Source of the DNA: Haladaptatiplasma sp964454575
Lineage (GTDB): Archaea; Thermoplasmatota; Thermoplasmata; Halarchaeoplasmatales; Halarchaeoplasmataceae
Length of the DNA: 5,818 nt
Assembly (NCBI GenBank): GCA_964454575.1
Contig: CAYVTG010000095.1
Location: 1-5,818, forward strand
Direction of reading: 5' to 3'
Under the pieces are notes generated by a model. It was given only the letters and a program-made list of their open reading frames with translations, was not told where the DNA came from and ran no database searches. The position numbers were made by a program, and so were the translations under genes. Positions 1-5,346 of this stretch are shown here, piece by piece; within the stretch, counting starts at the first letter, position 1, and every line of letters starts with the position of its first letter.

Positions 1-427
1 CGTACTCTACGAAGCCGCCGGGTAAAGCGTACTTTCCTTGGAACGGCGTATTTTTTCTTCGGATAAGAAGTATATTTCCTTCGGAAACGATTATTCCATC
101 TACCGTCAGACCGGGTCGCAGGTATCTTTTTGATGAGTGTTCCTCCATCATATCGTGGTATATCTTCAAAAGTTCTTTTCCCGCAGGAGTCAACTCTGTA
201 CCTCCCCCTGATCCGCCACCTCTGTGGGCATCGACGACTTCTTTACCTACCGCAGATTCTATCTCTTTGACTTCACCCCATGCATGGCGGTAAGACATAT
301 CCATCTCCTTGGCAGCGTCGGATATGGAGCCCTTATCGTCGATCAACTCGAGTAATAACGCCCTTCCCTCTCCAAGGATAAATCGGTCCTTTTTCATCAA
401 TCTGCTCTTGCATTCCAAGTGATACAT
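1..427 (-). CDS. ModE-type winged-helix / NUDIX fusion regulator (partial, C-terminus off the left edge)
   Basis: I translated this minus-strand frame by hand; it stays open to the window edge. Counting from the ATG at 427, residues about 1-85 match the ModE N-terminal DNA-binding domain: FILGEGRALLLELID, then the helix-turn-helix GSISDAAKEMDMSYRHAWGEVKEIE, a glycine-rich wing (RGGGSGGG) and TELTPAGKELL. Residues about 104-142 match the start of a NUDIX fold of the ADP-ribose pyrophosphatase type: RPGLTVDGIIV, NILLIRRKNTPFQGKYALPGGFVEY. The window ends as the NUDIX box begins, so the catalytic REUxEE residues cannot be checked. ModE proteins normally carry molybdate-binding MOP domains or nothing here, so a NUDIX sensor or enzyme domain is unusual. 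By inference it is a transcription factor responding to a nucleotide. I prefer the start at 427 because the residues before FILGEG then have the usual ModE length and GGGG lies 5 nt upstream. An in-frame ATG at 451 would add 8 residues. Confidence 0.85.
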   Translation of the reverse strand, partial: MYHLECKSRLMKKDRFILGEGRALLLELIDDKGSISDAAKEMDMSYRHAWGEVKEIESAVGKEVVDAHRGGGSGGGTELTPAGKELLKIYHDMMEEHSSKRYLRPGLTVDGIIVSEGNILLIRRKNTPFQGKYALPGGFVEY

Positions 428-491
428 CGATACCCCATAGTACAGGGACATTATGAGCTTAACGGATAAAAAAAATTAAAAAATGCCGTGC

Positions 492-505
492 AACCTGAAT
501 CGGTT
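492..505. promoter_or_regulatory. Operator-like inverted repeat AACC-N6-GGTT before the ModE-NUDIX gene
   Basis: AACC and GGTT arms flank six bases. The site lies between a TATA-like stretch (about 533-545 read on the minus strand, TTTATATTT) and the ModE-NUDIX start, close to where transcription from that element would begin. It could be an autoregulatory site, but the arms are only 4 bp, so this is a weak inference. Confidence 0.25.
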
Positions 506-532
506 CCACTTATTTTTTTATCTCTTAATTTG

Positions 533-545
533 TAAATATAAAAGA
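533..545 (-). promoter_or_regulatory. Probable TATA box for the ModE-NUDIX gene
   Basis: On the minus strand this reads TTTATATTTAC in an AT-rich context. It would place a transcript start near 505-512 and give a leader of about 80 nt before the ATG at 427. A T-rich element nearer the gene (about 469-484) could instead drive a nearly leaderless transcript starting at the ATG at 451, so the assignment is uncertain. Confidence 0.4.
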
Positions 546-546
546 T

Positions 547-554
547 AAAAAAAA
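547..554 (-). terminator. Poly-T terminator downstream of the cold-shock gene
   Basis: Read on the minus strand this is a run of eight T, followed by ATCTTTT. Archaeal RNA polymerase terminates at such T tracts. It lies after three hairpins that follow the cold-shock gene, so it would end that transcript about 115 nt past the stop codon and just before the ModE-NUDIX promoter. Confidence 0.55.
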
Positions 555-565
555 GATAGAAAGTG

Positions 566-660
566 CGAGGGGGAACTAACGAACGAAATAAACGTCACAA
601 GAACCCCACTCGGTTATAAAGGATATAACCTAAAGGTTCACAGCTTCTATTATGTGCTGT
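566..660 (-). other. Cluster of three inverted repeats in the 3' region of the cold-shock gene (possible structured 3' UTR or ncRNA)
   Basis: Three inverted repeats lie in tandem. ACAGC at 640-644 pairs with GCTGT at 656-660 (5 bp, 11-nt loop). GGTTATA at 612-618 pairs perfectly with TATAACC at 624-630 (7 bp, 5-nt loop). CGAGGGGG at 566-573 pairs with CCCC-CTCG at 604-612 with one bulged A (8 bp, 30-nt loop). A competing pair, AACC 627-630 with GGTT 635-638, would break the middle hairpin. Read on the minus strand they follow the cold-shock stop codon and precede the poly-T tract. I see no tRNA, C/D-box or H/ACA signature. The region may be a structured 3' UTR, a small RNA or protein-binding DNA sites. 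Confidence 0.45.
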
Positions 661-666
661 TTTGGT

Positions 667-861
667 TTACAGTTTCTTTACGTTGACGGCACGGGGTCCT
701 TTTTCGCTGGGTTCTTTCTCAAACTCAACTTCGTCGCCTTCGTTTAACATGCCAGCTGATTCGATCTCGCTACCGTGTACGAAGAGGTCGTCGCTTTCGT
801 CGTCAGGCTGGATGAAGCCGTAGTTCTTCATTCTGCTGAAGAATTTTACTTTTCCTTTCAT
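667..861 (-). CDS. Cold-shock domain protein, CspA family
   Basis: A 64-residue single-domain cold-shock protein, close to the usual 65-70 residues of the family. It starts MKGKVKFFSRMKNYGFI; the RNP1-like segment is NYGFI (about residues 13-17) and the RNP2 segment is DLFVH (about 25-29), followed by a GDEVEFE strand and the C-terminal GPRAVNVKKL. These surfaces bind single-stranded RNA and DNA, so the protein is probably an RNA chaperone that melts structure in mRNAs at low temperature or in fast growth. RNP1 is less aromatic than the bacterial KGFGFI form. The start is decided by the very strong Shine-Dalgarno at 871-881. The gene lies 81 bp after nrdJ on the same strand but has its own TATA box. 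No domains are fused to it and all expected strands are present, so it appears intact. Confidence 0.95.
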   Translation of the reverse strand: MKGKVKFFSRMKNYGFIQPDDESDDLFVHGSEIESAGMLNEGDEVEFEKEPSEKGPRAVNVKKL

Positions 862-870
862 GGTGTTTTT

Positions 871-881
871 TCACCTCCTTT
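871..881 (-). promoter_or_regulatory. Strong Shine-Dalgarno of the cold-shock gene, with a small sequestering hairpin
   Basis: On the mRNA the site reads AAAGGAGGTGA, a near-full match to the archaeal 16S rRNA 3' tail, 9 nt before the ATG. The last four bases of its core, GGTG (872-875), can pair with CACC (862-865) immediately before the ATG across a loop of six A. The ribosome site could therefore be partly closed in a structure-dependent way; that role is inference. Confidence 0.85.
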
Positions 882-887
882 GTGCTT

Positions 888-905
888 GTGTATCACGTGT
901 GTATC
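888..905. repeat. Direct repeat GTGTATC x2, 11-bp period, at the cold-shock promoter
   Basis: GTGTATC occurs at 888-894 and again at 899-905, one helical turn apart, between the TATA box and the Shine-Dalgarno of the cold-shock gene. The repeats span the predicted transcript start, where an archaeal repressor would act. It may be an operator or chance. Confidence 0.35.
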
Positions 906-913
906 GTTCGATG

Positions 914-921
914 CTTATATA
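914..921 (-). promoter_or_regulatory. TATA box of the cold-shock gene
   Basis: On the minus strand this is TATATAAG, a good archaeal TATA element. Transcription would begin around 888-893, giving a leader of about 30 nt that just contains the Shine-Dalgarno. It lies wholly between the nrdJ stop and the cold-shock start, so the gene can be transcribed independently of nrdJ. Confidence 0.7.
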
Positions 922-942
922 GTTTTGCATTGTGAAGGATCA

Positions 943-3900
943 TCAACACTGACTGTAGCCACAAGAAGGACATTTACAGCACCCTTCGCTTAGGTACATC
1001 ATGGAACCGCAGTCAGGACATGATGGATTCAATCCTCGGTCTACTATCTTCATCACGTCGTTTTCTCTATCATGTTCTTTTGTGGGTAAACGCGCTTGCT
1101 CTGCTTTCGGCTTACCATCTATATGCCATTTGAGAGCTTTCGCCATGGCGTCAGGTATAGATACTATCTTCTCTCCATGTATGAAACCCACCTCAGGAGA
1201 GCGGATCCCTTCGAGTTGGCTTATGATCTCTTCCGGTGGGATCCCACTACGAAGACATAGTGATATCAATCTTGCCAGGGATTCTGTGAAGGATTGTGTG
1301 AAACCGCCGGATCTACCTATCTGGGCGAACACTTCGAACAGACCGTGTTCGTCTTCGTTTATGGTCACATACAGCCCGCCGTAGCCAGTAGATAATTTTT
1401 GAGTCGTTCCTCGGATAACGTGCGGTCTCTTTCGCGGGCGTCTTTCGTAAACGTCTGACTTACCTTTACCCTGTCCTTCTACCTCCATGACCTGCTCGCT
1501 GCGAGAGCCGGTTCGATATACGGTAACTCCCTTGCACTTTAAGTCGTATGCAAGATCATATACTCTCTTGATATCGGCTTCTGTTGCGTCGTTAGGGAAG
1601 TTGACGGTTTTGGATATGGCGTTATCTACGTATTTCTGGAAGGCCGCTTGCATACGTATGTGCCACTCAGGTTTTATCTCCATAGATGTGACGAATACCG
1701 CTTTGATATCATCAGGTATTTCAGACATATCACCCAGCATGCCTTTTTTAGCCACTTTCTGCATCAGTTCCTCACTATATATACCCCTCTCCTTCGCTAT
1801 CTCTTCAAATACAGGATCGGGCATTACCAGTTTTTTACCGTCTAAGACGTTTTTGACATAAGAAACGGCGAACAAAGGTTCTATGCCGCCGCTTGTATCT
1901 GCGATCATGCTAGTAGTTCCGGTGGGAGCGATGGTTGTAGTTGTGGAATTTCGCATGGGCTTATCGTACTTTGATTCTTCCCAGCTTGGGAAACTTCCAC
2001 GTTTCTCAGCTATATCTTGGCTTTCCTCCTTACTTTTACGCTGTATGAATCCCATGACCTTTTCTGCTGTTTTCAAAGCTTTCTTGCTGTCATAGGGTAT
2101 GCCCAGCCTTACCAGCATATGGTGCCACCCCATCACGCCGAGGCCGATCTTTCTGTTGGTCTGTACATGTTTCGTGATGGCGTCTTCCTCTCCGTCATAC
2201 CCCTCTACATCCGGAAAGTCACTGGCATCTACAACATTATCCAAAAATCTAACACCGATGATAACGAGTTTTTCCAGCTTGTCCCAATCGATCTCACCGT
2301 CTTTGACACAGTGATTTAGATTGATGTGCCCTAGATTGCACGCTTCGAAATCCTCTAACGGCTGTTCGCCGCAGTTGTGAACTACTATACCGTTGGCAAC
2401 GAAAGAATGCGTTACCGGTTCAGTAAGGTCATAAACAGACTCGAAACCATCTTCTTTCAATTCCAAAAAGGTGGCTTTATAGTATTCTTTGTAAGGTCCC
2501 CGGCTTATGTCATCTATGTACGCCTCTAATCTGTTTTGTTTGTCCCTTGTAAAAAATCCTATTTCATTTTTGAATCTTATCAGATTATCCTTACTTACCA
2601 TCAATTCGTGTTGAGCTTTGCATCGGTACAATTTTTCTCCGCCCTTACCATCCGGTAACAGCTTATCATGGACATCTCTTCGATTCTCGTATATATTGGA
2701 TGCTATACCGAAATTCAACAATATCTGTTGTACATCTTGCAGTAGTTTAAGCGAACTCTGTGCTAATCTAACGGAGCAACCCTTTTCGATGGTGCCTTGG
2801 AAACAGCCATCGGCGGTGAAAAGAGCTCTTAAAAATCCTCTCTGCACCCCCTCGGTTCCCTGGAAAATTTCTTCCGGTACGATGTGTTTGTCTTCAGTTA
2901 GCCCCATCCTTTCTGCTATCCTAAGTAAACGCAGGGATTGGACTCTTACTTCGTTTCTACCCTTTATTTCGATTGGTGTCACAGTATATGACCTATCTGC
3001 ATTTTCCATACCATCTACTAAATTGTTAACCATGTCTGCAAAGATCGGAGCGAGTTCTTCCTTTTCCTCTCCGAAGAAAGAGAGCACCGCCCTGTCGGAT
3101 TTGATGGTACCATCACCGATCAACCACCCTATCACTGCGCCCAAGTTATTATCGCCATAGGTGCCGAAACCACCCTTTTTGTTTAGTATGTGGATCTTTT
3201 CTCCTTTATTGAGATCCTTTGCTTGAACCCAGCCTCTTTCCGTCTTTATACGATGATTGTCTGTTAATCGAACGTGATAACCTTCTTTAGTCTGGAGCCT
3301 GTAGATAGGTTTTTCACCGGTTTTACGAACATCGAATCCGGTGAGAGGATTTTGATCATGTTCTCTTTTGTCTATAACCAAGTCTATTTTATCTCGTCCG
3401 TTCAGGTCTCCGATGGTTTTCAATCCCTCATAGGAGTACACCCTTGTGTCCGCAGTGAAGCACGGATTTGTGGCATCGATGTAGTGTTCGGGGTATTTCT
3501 CCACATCGAAGGGATTTTCTTTGTTTATCCTGTCGATGAATATGATGCCGGGTTCGCCGTTCTTCCATGCCTGTTTGACGATCTTGTTATAGACTTCTTT
3601 GGCATCCAGCTTTTTCACTACTTTACCATCGTGTGGATTGATGAGTGGATATTTCTCTCCATACCTAACTGCTTCCATAAATTCCTCCGTTACTGCAACG
3701 GAGATATTGAAATTGTTAAGTGAATTTTCTTCATCTTTAGCGGTGATGAATTCTTCTATATCCGGATGCTGTACGGACATCATCCCCATCTGAGCCCCAC
3801 GTCTTTTTCCACCCTGTTTGATGGTGTTGCACATCTCATCGAAAACCCGCATGAAAGACACAGGTCCGCTGGCTACACCACCTGTCGATTTTACGGTGTC

Positions 3901-4293
3901 TCCTTTAGGTCTCAACCTAGAGAATGAATATCCAACTCCGCCTCCCGATTGAAATATCTTGGCTGCATTCTTGACCTGTTGGAAGATACTGTCCATATGA
4001 TCATTGGGTGACAATACGAAGCATGCGCTGAGCTGTCCCATCTCAAGACCGGCGTTCATCAAAGTAGGTGAATTCGGAACAAAATCTAAATTTTTAAGAA
4101 CTTTGTAAAATTCCTCTTTTTCTTCATCAAAAGTACGCTCATCGTCGTAGTCTTCATTGACTTTGGCGACTGCGTCGGCCACTCTTCTGAATAGTTCATC
4201 TGGTGTTTCGATCACATTCCCTTCACGGTCACGTCTTAGATACCGTTCTCGTAATATTATTTCTGCATTTTCTGTTATCCCATCATCCGTCAT
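943..4293 (-). CDS. nrdJ: Adenosylcobalamin-dependent (class II) ribonucleotide reductase, intein-containing precursor
   Basis: Reduces ribonucleotides to deoxyribonucleotides for DNA synthesis, using adenosylcobalamin to make a thiyl radical. The precursor is 1116 residues; removing the 363-residue intein leaves 753. Seen in order (from the ATG at 4293): no ATP-cone; FVPNSPTLMNAG and LSACFV, with the first redox cysteine at C91; NFNISVAV; then TNP, intein, CGEQPLEDFEACNLGHINL, with N276, predicted thiyl-radical C641, E643 and second redox C652; phosphate-binding APTGTTSMIADTSGGIEP near 789-806; a TSCPD-like domain about 960-1062; and a C-terminal zinc-ribbon/redox tail with CPDC (1092-1095), C1105, C1108, C1111 and final C1116. 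I chose 4293 over the in-frame ATG at 4383 because AGAGGT precedes it by 7 nt and the TATA box lies between the two ATGs; the extra 30 residues are also unlike the family. The name-giving TSCPD motif is degenerate here (VSIPDAMAKAL). Confidence 0.96.
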   Translation of the reverse strand: MTDDGITENAEIILRERYLRRDREGNVIETPDELFRRVADAVAKVNEDYDDERTFDEEKEEFYKVLKNLDFVPNSPTLMNAGLEMGQLSACFVLSPNDHMDSIFQQVKNAAKIFQSGGGVGYSFSRLRPKGDTVKSTGGVASGPVSFMRVFDEMCNTIKQGGKRRGAQMGMMSVQHPDIEEFITAKDEENSLNNFNISVAVTEEFMEAVRYGEKYPLINPHDGKVVKKLDAKEVYNKIVKQAWKNGEPGIIFIDRINKENPFDVEKYPEHYIDATNPCFTADTRVYSYEGLKTIGDLNGRDKIDLVIDKREHDQNPLTGFDVRKTGEKPIYRLQTKEGYHVRLTDNHRIKTERGWVQAKDLNKGEKIHILNKKGGFGTYGDNNLGAVIGWLIGDGTIKSDRAVLSFFGEEKEELAPIFADMVNNLVDGMENADRSYTVTPIEIKGRNEVRVQSLRLLRIAERMGLTEDKHIVPEEIFQGTEGVQRGFLRALFTADGCFQGTIEKGCSVRLAQSSLKLLQDVQQILLNFGIASNIYENRRDVHDKLLPDGKGGEKLYRCKAQHELMVSKDNLIRFKNEIGFFTRDKQNRLEAYIDDISRGPYKEYYKATFLELKEDGFESVYDLTEPVTHSFVANGIVVHNCGEQPLEDFEACNLGHINLNHCVKDGEIDWDKLEKLVIIGVRFLDNVVDASDFPDVEGYDGEEDAITKHVQTNRKIGLGVMGWHHMLVRLGIPYDSKKALKTAEKVMGFIQRKSKEESQDIAEKRGSFPSWEESKYDKPMRNSTTTTIAPTGTTSMIADTSGGIEPLFAVSYVKNVLDGKKLVMPDPVFEEIAKERGIYSEELMQKVAKKGMLGDMSEIPDDIKAVFVTSMEIKPEWHIRMQAAFQKYVDNAISKTVNFPNDATEADIKRVYDLAYDLKCKGVTVYRTGSRSEQVMEVEGQGKGKSDVYERRPRKRPHVIRGTTQKLSTGYGGLYVTINEDEHGLFEVFAQIGRSGGFTQSFTESLARLISLCLRSGIPPEEIISQLEGIRSPEVGFIHGEKIVSIPDAMAKALKWHIDGKPKAEQARLPTKEHDRENDVMKIVDRGLNPSCPDCGSMMYLSEGCCKCPSCGYSQC
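2374..3462 (-). other. Intein with LAGLIDADG homing endonuclease, inserted in NrdJ before the active-site cysteine
   Basis: This in-frame insert of 363 residues splits the conserved RNR motif TNP|CGEQPL. It begins with Cys (CFTADTRVYSYEG, splicing block A), has block B around LTDNHRIKT with the conserved T-x-x-H, and ends with block F, YDLTEPVTHSFVANGIVVHN, including the penultimate His and terminal Asn. The following Cys of the host protein is the +1 nucleophile, so all standard splicing residues are present. Two dodecapeptide motifs, AVIGWLIGDG (near intein residue 110) and GFLRALFTADG (near 210), both keep the acidic metal-binding residue, so the endonuclease may be active and could home into intein-free alleles. 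The boundaries are fixed by restoration of the uninterrupted NPCGEQPLEDFEACNLG motif. Splicing and endonuclease activity are inferred from intact motifs. Confidence 0.96.
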
Positions 4294-4300
4294 GTTACTT

Positions 4301-4306
4301 ACCTCT
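4301..4306 (-). promoter_or_regulatory. Shine-Dalgarno of nrdJ
   Basis: On the minus strand AGAGGT lies 7 nt before the ATG at 4293. No comparable site precedes the in-frame ATG at 4383, which supports the shorter protein. Confidence 0.7.
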
Positions 4307-4310
4307 GATA

Positions 4311-4339
4311 GGTTAAGGGGATAGAACAAGGGGGTTAAG
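4311..4339. repeat. Direct repeat GGTTAAG x2, 22-bp period, at the nrdJ transcript start
   Basis: GGTTAAG occurs at 4311-4317 and 4333-4339, exactly two helical turns apart, each next to a run of G. The second copy overlaps the transcript start expected from the nrdJ TATA box and the first lies just before the Shine-Dalgarno. This spacing suits two regulator subunits on one DNA face. It does not resemble the bacterial NrdR box. Function is unproven. Confidence 0.35.
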
Positions 4340-4360
4340 AAATTTCCTATTTTTCGAAAA

Positions 4361-4370
4361 TTATATAAAC
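4361..4370 (-). promoter_or_regulatory. TATA box of nrdJ
   Basis: On the minus strand this reads GTTTATATAA, a canonical archaeal TATA element. Transcription would begin around 4336-4342, leaving a leader of about 45 nt. That is too short for a cobalamin riboswitch and rules out translation from the ATG at 4383. Confidence 0.75.
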
Positions 4371-4434
4371 GAAATATAATCAAGTATTATTCTATTTTTA
4401 TTATCCGTATATTCAATTCGACCCCCCGCCACAG

Positions 4435-4454
4435 TATTACTTATAATAGTAATA
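4435..4454. promoter_or_regulatory. 7-6-7 palindrome in the divergent promoter region
   Basis: A perfect inverted repeat has 7-bp arms TATTACT and AGTAATA around TATAAT. It lies about 80 bp upstream of the AbiEi-like start and about 65 bp behind the nrdJ TATA box. AbiEi antitoxins autoregulate by binding inverted repeats upstream of their operon, so this is a candidate operator. An AT-rich palindrome of this size could also be chance. Confidence 0.45.
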
Positions 4455-4483
4455 TTATGCGAATACTTACTGAAAAAGGTAAG

Positions 4484-4491
4484 TTTATATA
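4484..4491 (+). promoter_or_regulatory. TATA box of the AbiE-like operon
   Basis: TTTATATA is a canonical archaeal TATA element. Its position puts transcript initiation at about 4510-4515, on or next to the ATG at 4514, which implies a leaderless mRNA for the first gene. Confidence 0.7.
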
Positions 4492-4499
4492 CATGTATA
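4488..4499. promoter_or_regulatory. Perfect 12-bp palindrome overlapping the AbiE-like TATA box
   Basis: TATACATGTATA is a perfect palindrome sharing bases with the TATA box of the AbiE-like operon. A protein bound here would block TBP, as expected for an autorepressing antitoxin. Its centre is 49 bp from the centre of the palindrome at 4435-4454. Confidence 0.45.
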
Positions 4500-4513
4500 C
4501 AGATATCGTACGG

Positions 4514-5344
4514 ATGACGGATAAAAAAACCATACTTCAGCAGCTTTTCGGGACCGCTACAAAGGTAAAAATACTAGAACACCTGATAATGGAAGGTGAC
4601 AGCGTCTCCAGATATGCTTTGAGTAGAATGGTCGGTACCGGAGTCGGTCCAACATACAACCAGGTGGACCAATTGATCGCTGTTGGGGCGTTGAGAGAAT
4701 CCGACGACAAGATAGTGTTGGACACCTCATTTCCATTCTATGAATCTATAGAGGATCTTGTGATCTCAACGAATGATTACCTGGACGACCTACGTATCTT
4801 GCTCCAACGGATAGATAATCTATATAGCCCCAATTATTATATATCCGGATATCTGGCCGCTTGTCAAAATGGTTTTCCAATCGACCACGAACAGGATACT
4901 GCGCTGGTGGCACTTGCGAACCCCGACTCACGATCAAAAAGGTATATCACAGCCCTGTTGGAATGTACGTCTACTCACCTACGATGGTTCCCCGTTGAAC
5001 GTATAGAGCGCGATATCAAAAGGATCGACATATATGGCTCAGTGATATGGCTTGCCTCCTTCGAGAGAGGTATCGTGGATTGTATCGCCTACGATGAAAG
5101 CGGGTTATATCCTGTTGCACTGCTCCTTATTCAGAATGCCATAAAAGGAGATGTACGATGGGATATATTGATCCGGATCGCCGAAGAAAGGGGTGTACAG
5201 AATCTGTTTTCGAAGGTCCTCCGAGAGATCAGCCTTACTTCGATAGATATACCCGGAGATATCCTTAAGGGTCAAAAGGTCGAAAGTGATAAAGAGGTAA
5301 GAAAAACCGTCATGAATGCTTTGAACACAGTGAGAGGGGGATGA
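4514..5344 (+). CDS. AbiEi-like winged-helix antitoxin / transcriptional regulator
   Basis: Probably the antitoxin and autorepressor of the toxin encoded next door. From the ATG at 4514 it has 276 residues. Residues about 10-65 form a winged helix of the archaeal type: LFGTATKVKILEHLI, then SRYALSRMVGTGVGPTYNQVDQLIAVGALRE. The remainder contains NYYISGYLAACQNGF (about 107-121) and VIWLASFERGIVDCIAYDE (about 177-195), which fit the C-terminal domain of AbiEi proteins, followed by a helical end; similarity there is loose. No signal peptide or membrane segment is seen. An in-frame ATG at 4457 would add 19 residues, but the TATA box at 4484-4491 lies between the two ATGs, so a leaderless start at 4514 is preferred. 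Its stop is immediately followed by the toxin gene, with a GAGGGGG ribosome site inside the last codons. The call relies heavily on that neighbour; a stand-alone regulator is the alternative. Confidence 0.75.
   Translation: MTDKKTILQQLFGTATKVKILEHLIMEGDSVSRYALSRMVGTGVGPTYNQVDQLIAVGALRESDDKIVLDTSFPFYESIEDLVISTNDYLDDLRILLQRIDNLYSPNYYISGYLAACQNGFPIDHEQDTALVALANPDSRSKRYITALLECTSTHLRWFPVERIERDIKRIDIYGSVIWLASFERGIVDCIAYDESGLYPVALLLIQNAIKGDVRWDILIRIAEERGVQNLFSKVLREISLTSIDIPGDILKGQKVESDKEVRKTVMNALNTVRGG
5333..5340 (+). promoter_or_regulatory. Shine-Dalgarno for the AbiEii-like gene inside the antitoxin 3' end
   Basis: AGAGGGGG within the last codons of the antitoxin gene lies 6 nt before the ATG at 5347. 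It has no spacing to the ATG at 5341, which overlaps the antitoxin stop as ATGA. It therefore favours 5347 as the start and translationally couples the two genes. Confidence 0.6.
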
Positions 5345-5346
5345 AT

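Noticed and set aside
566..630. tRNA or box C/D or H/ACA RNA gene
   Set aside because: No cloverleaf, no GTTCRANNC T-loop, no paired C and D boxes and no terminal ACA after a proper hairpin.
2618..3160. A 180-codon plus-strand open frame opposite the intein
   Set aside because: It is antisense to a strongly conserved coding region, its protein is serine- and proline-rich low-complexity text with no recognisable domain, and there is no promoter or ribosome site.
3274..3723. A 149-codon plus-strand open frame opposite nrdJ and the intein start
   Set aside because: Antisense shadow of nrdJ; no motif and no start signal.
4294..4360. Cobalamin riboswitch controlling nrdJ
   Set aside because: The leader from the TATA box is only about 45 nt, far too short, and shows no B12-box-like sequence.
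4294..4383. Upstream in-frame ATG at 4383 as the nrdJ start
   Set aside because: The 30 extra residues are unlike the family, the segment contains the TATA box, and the ATG at 4293 has a well-placed Shine-Dalgarno.
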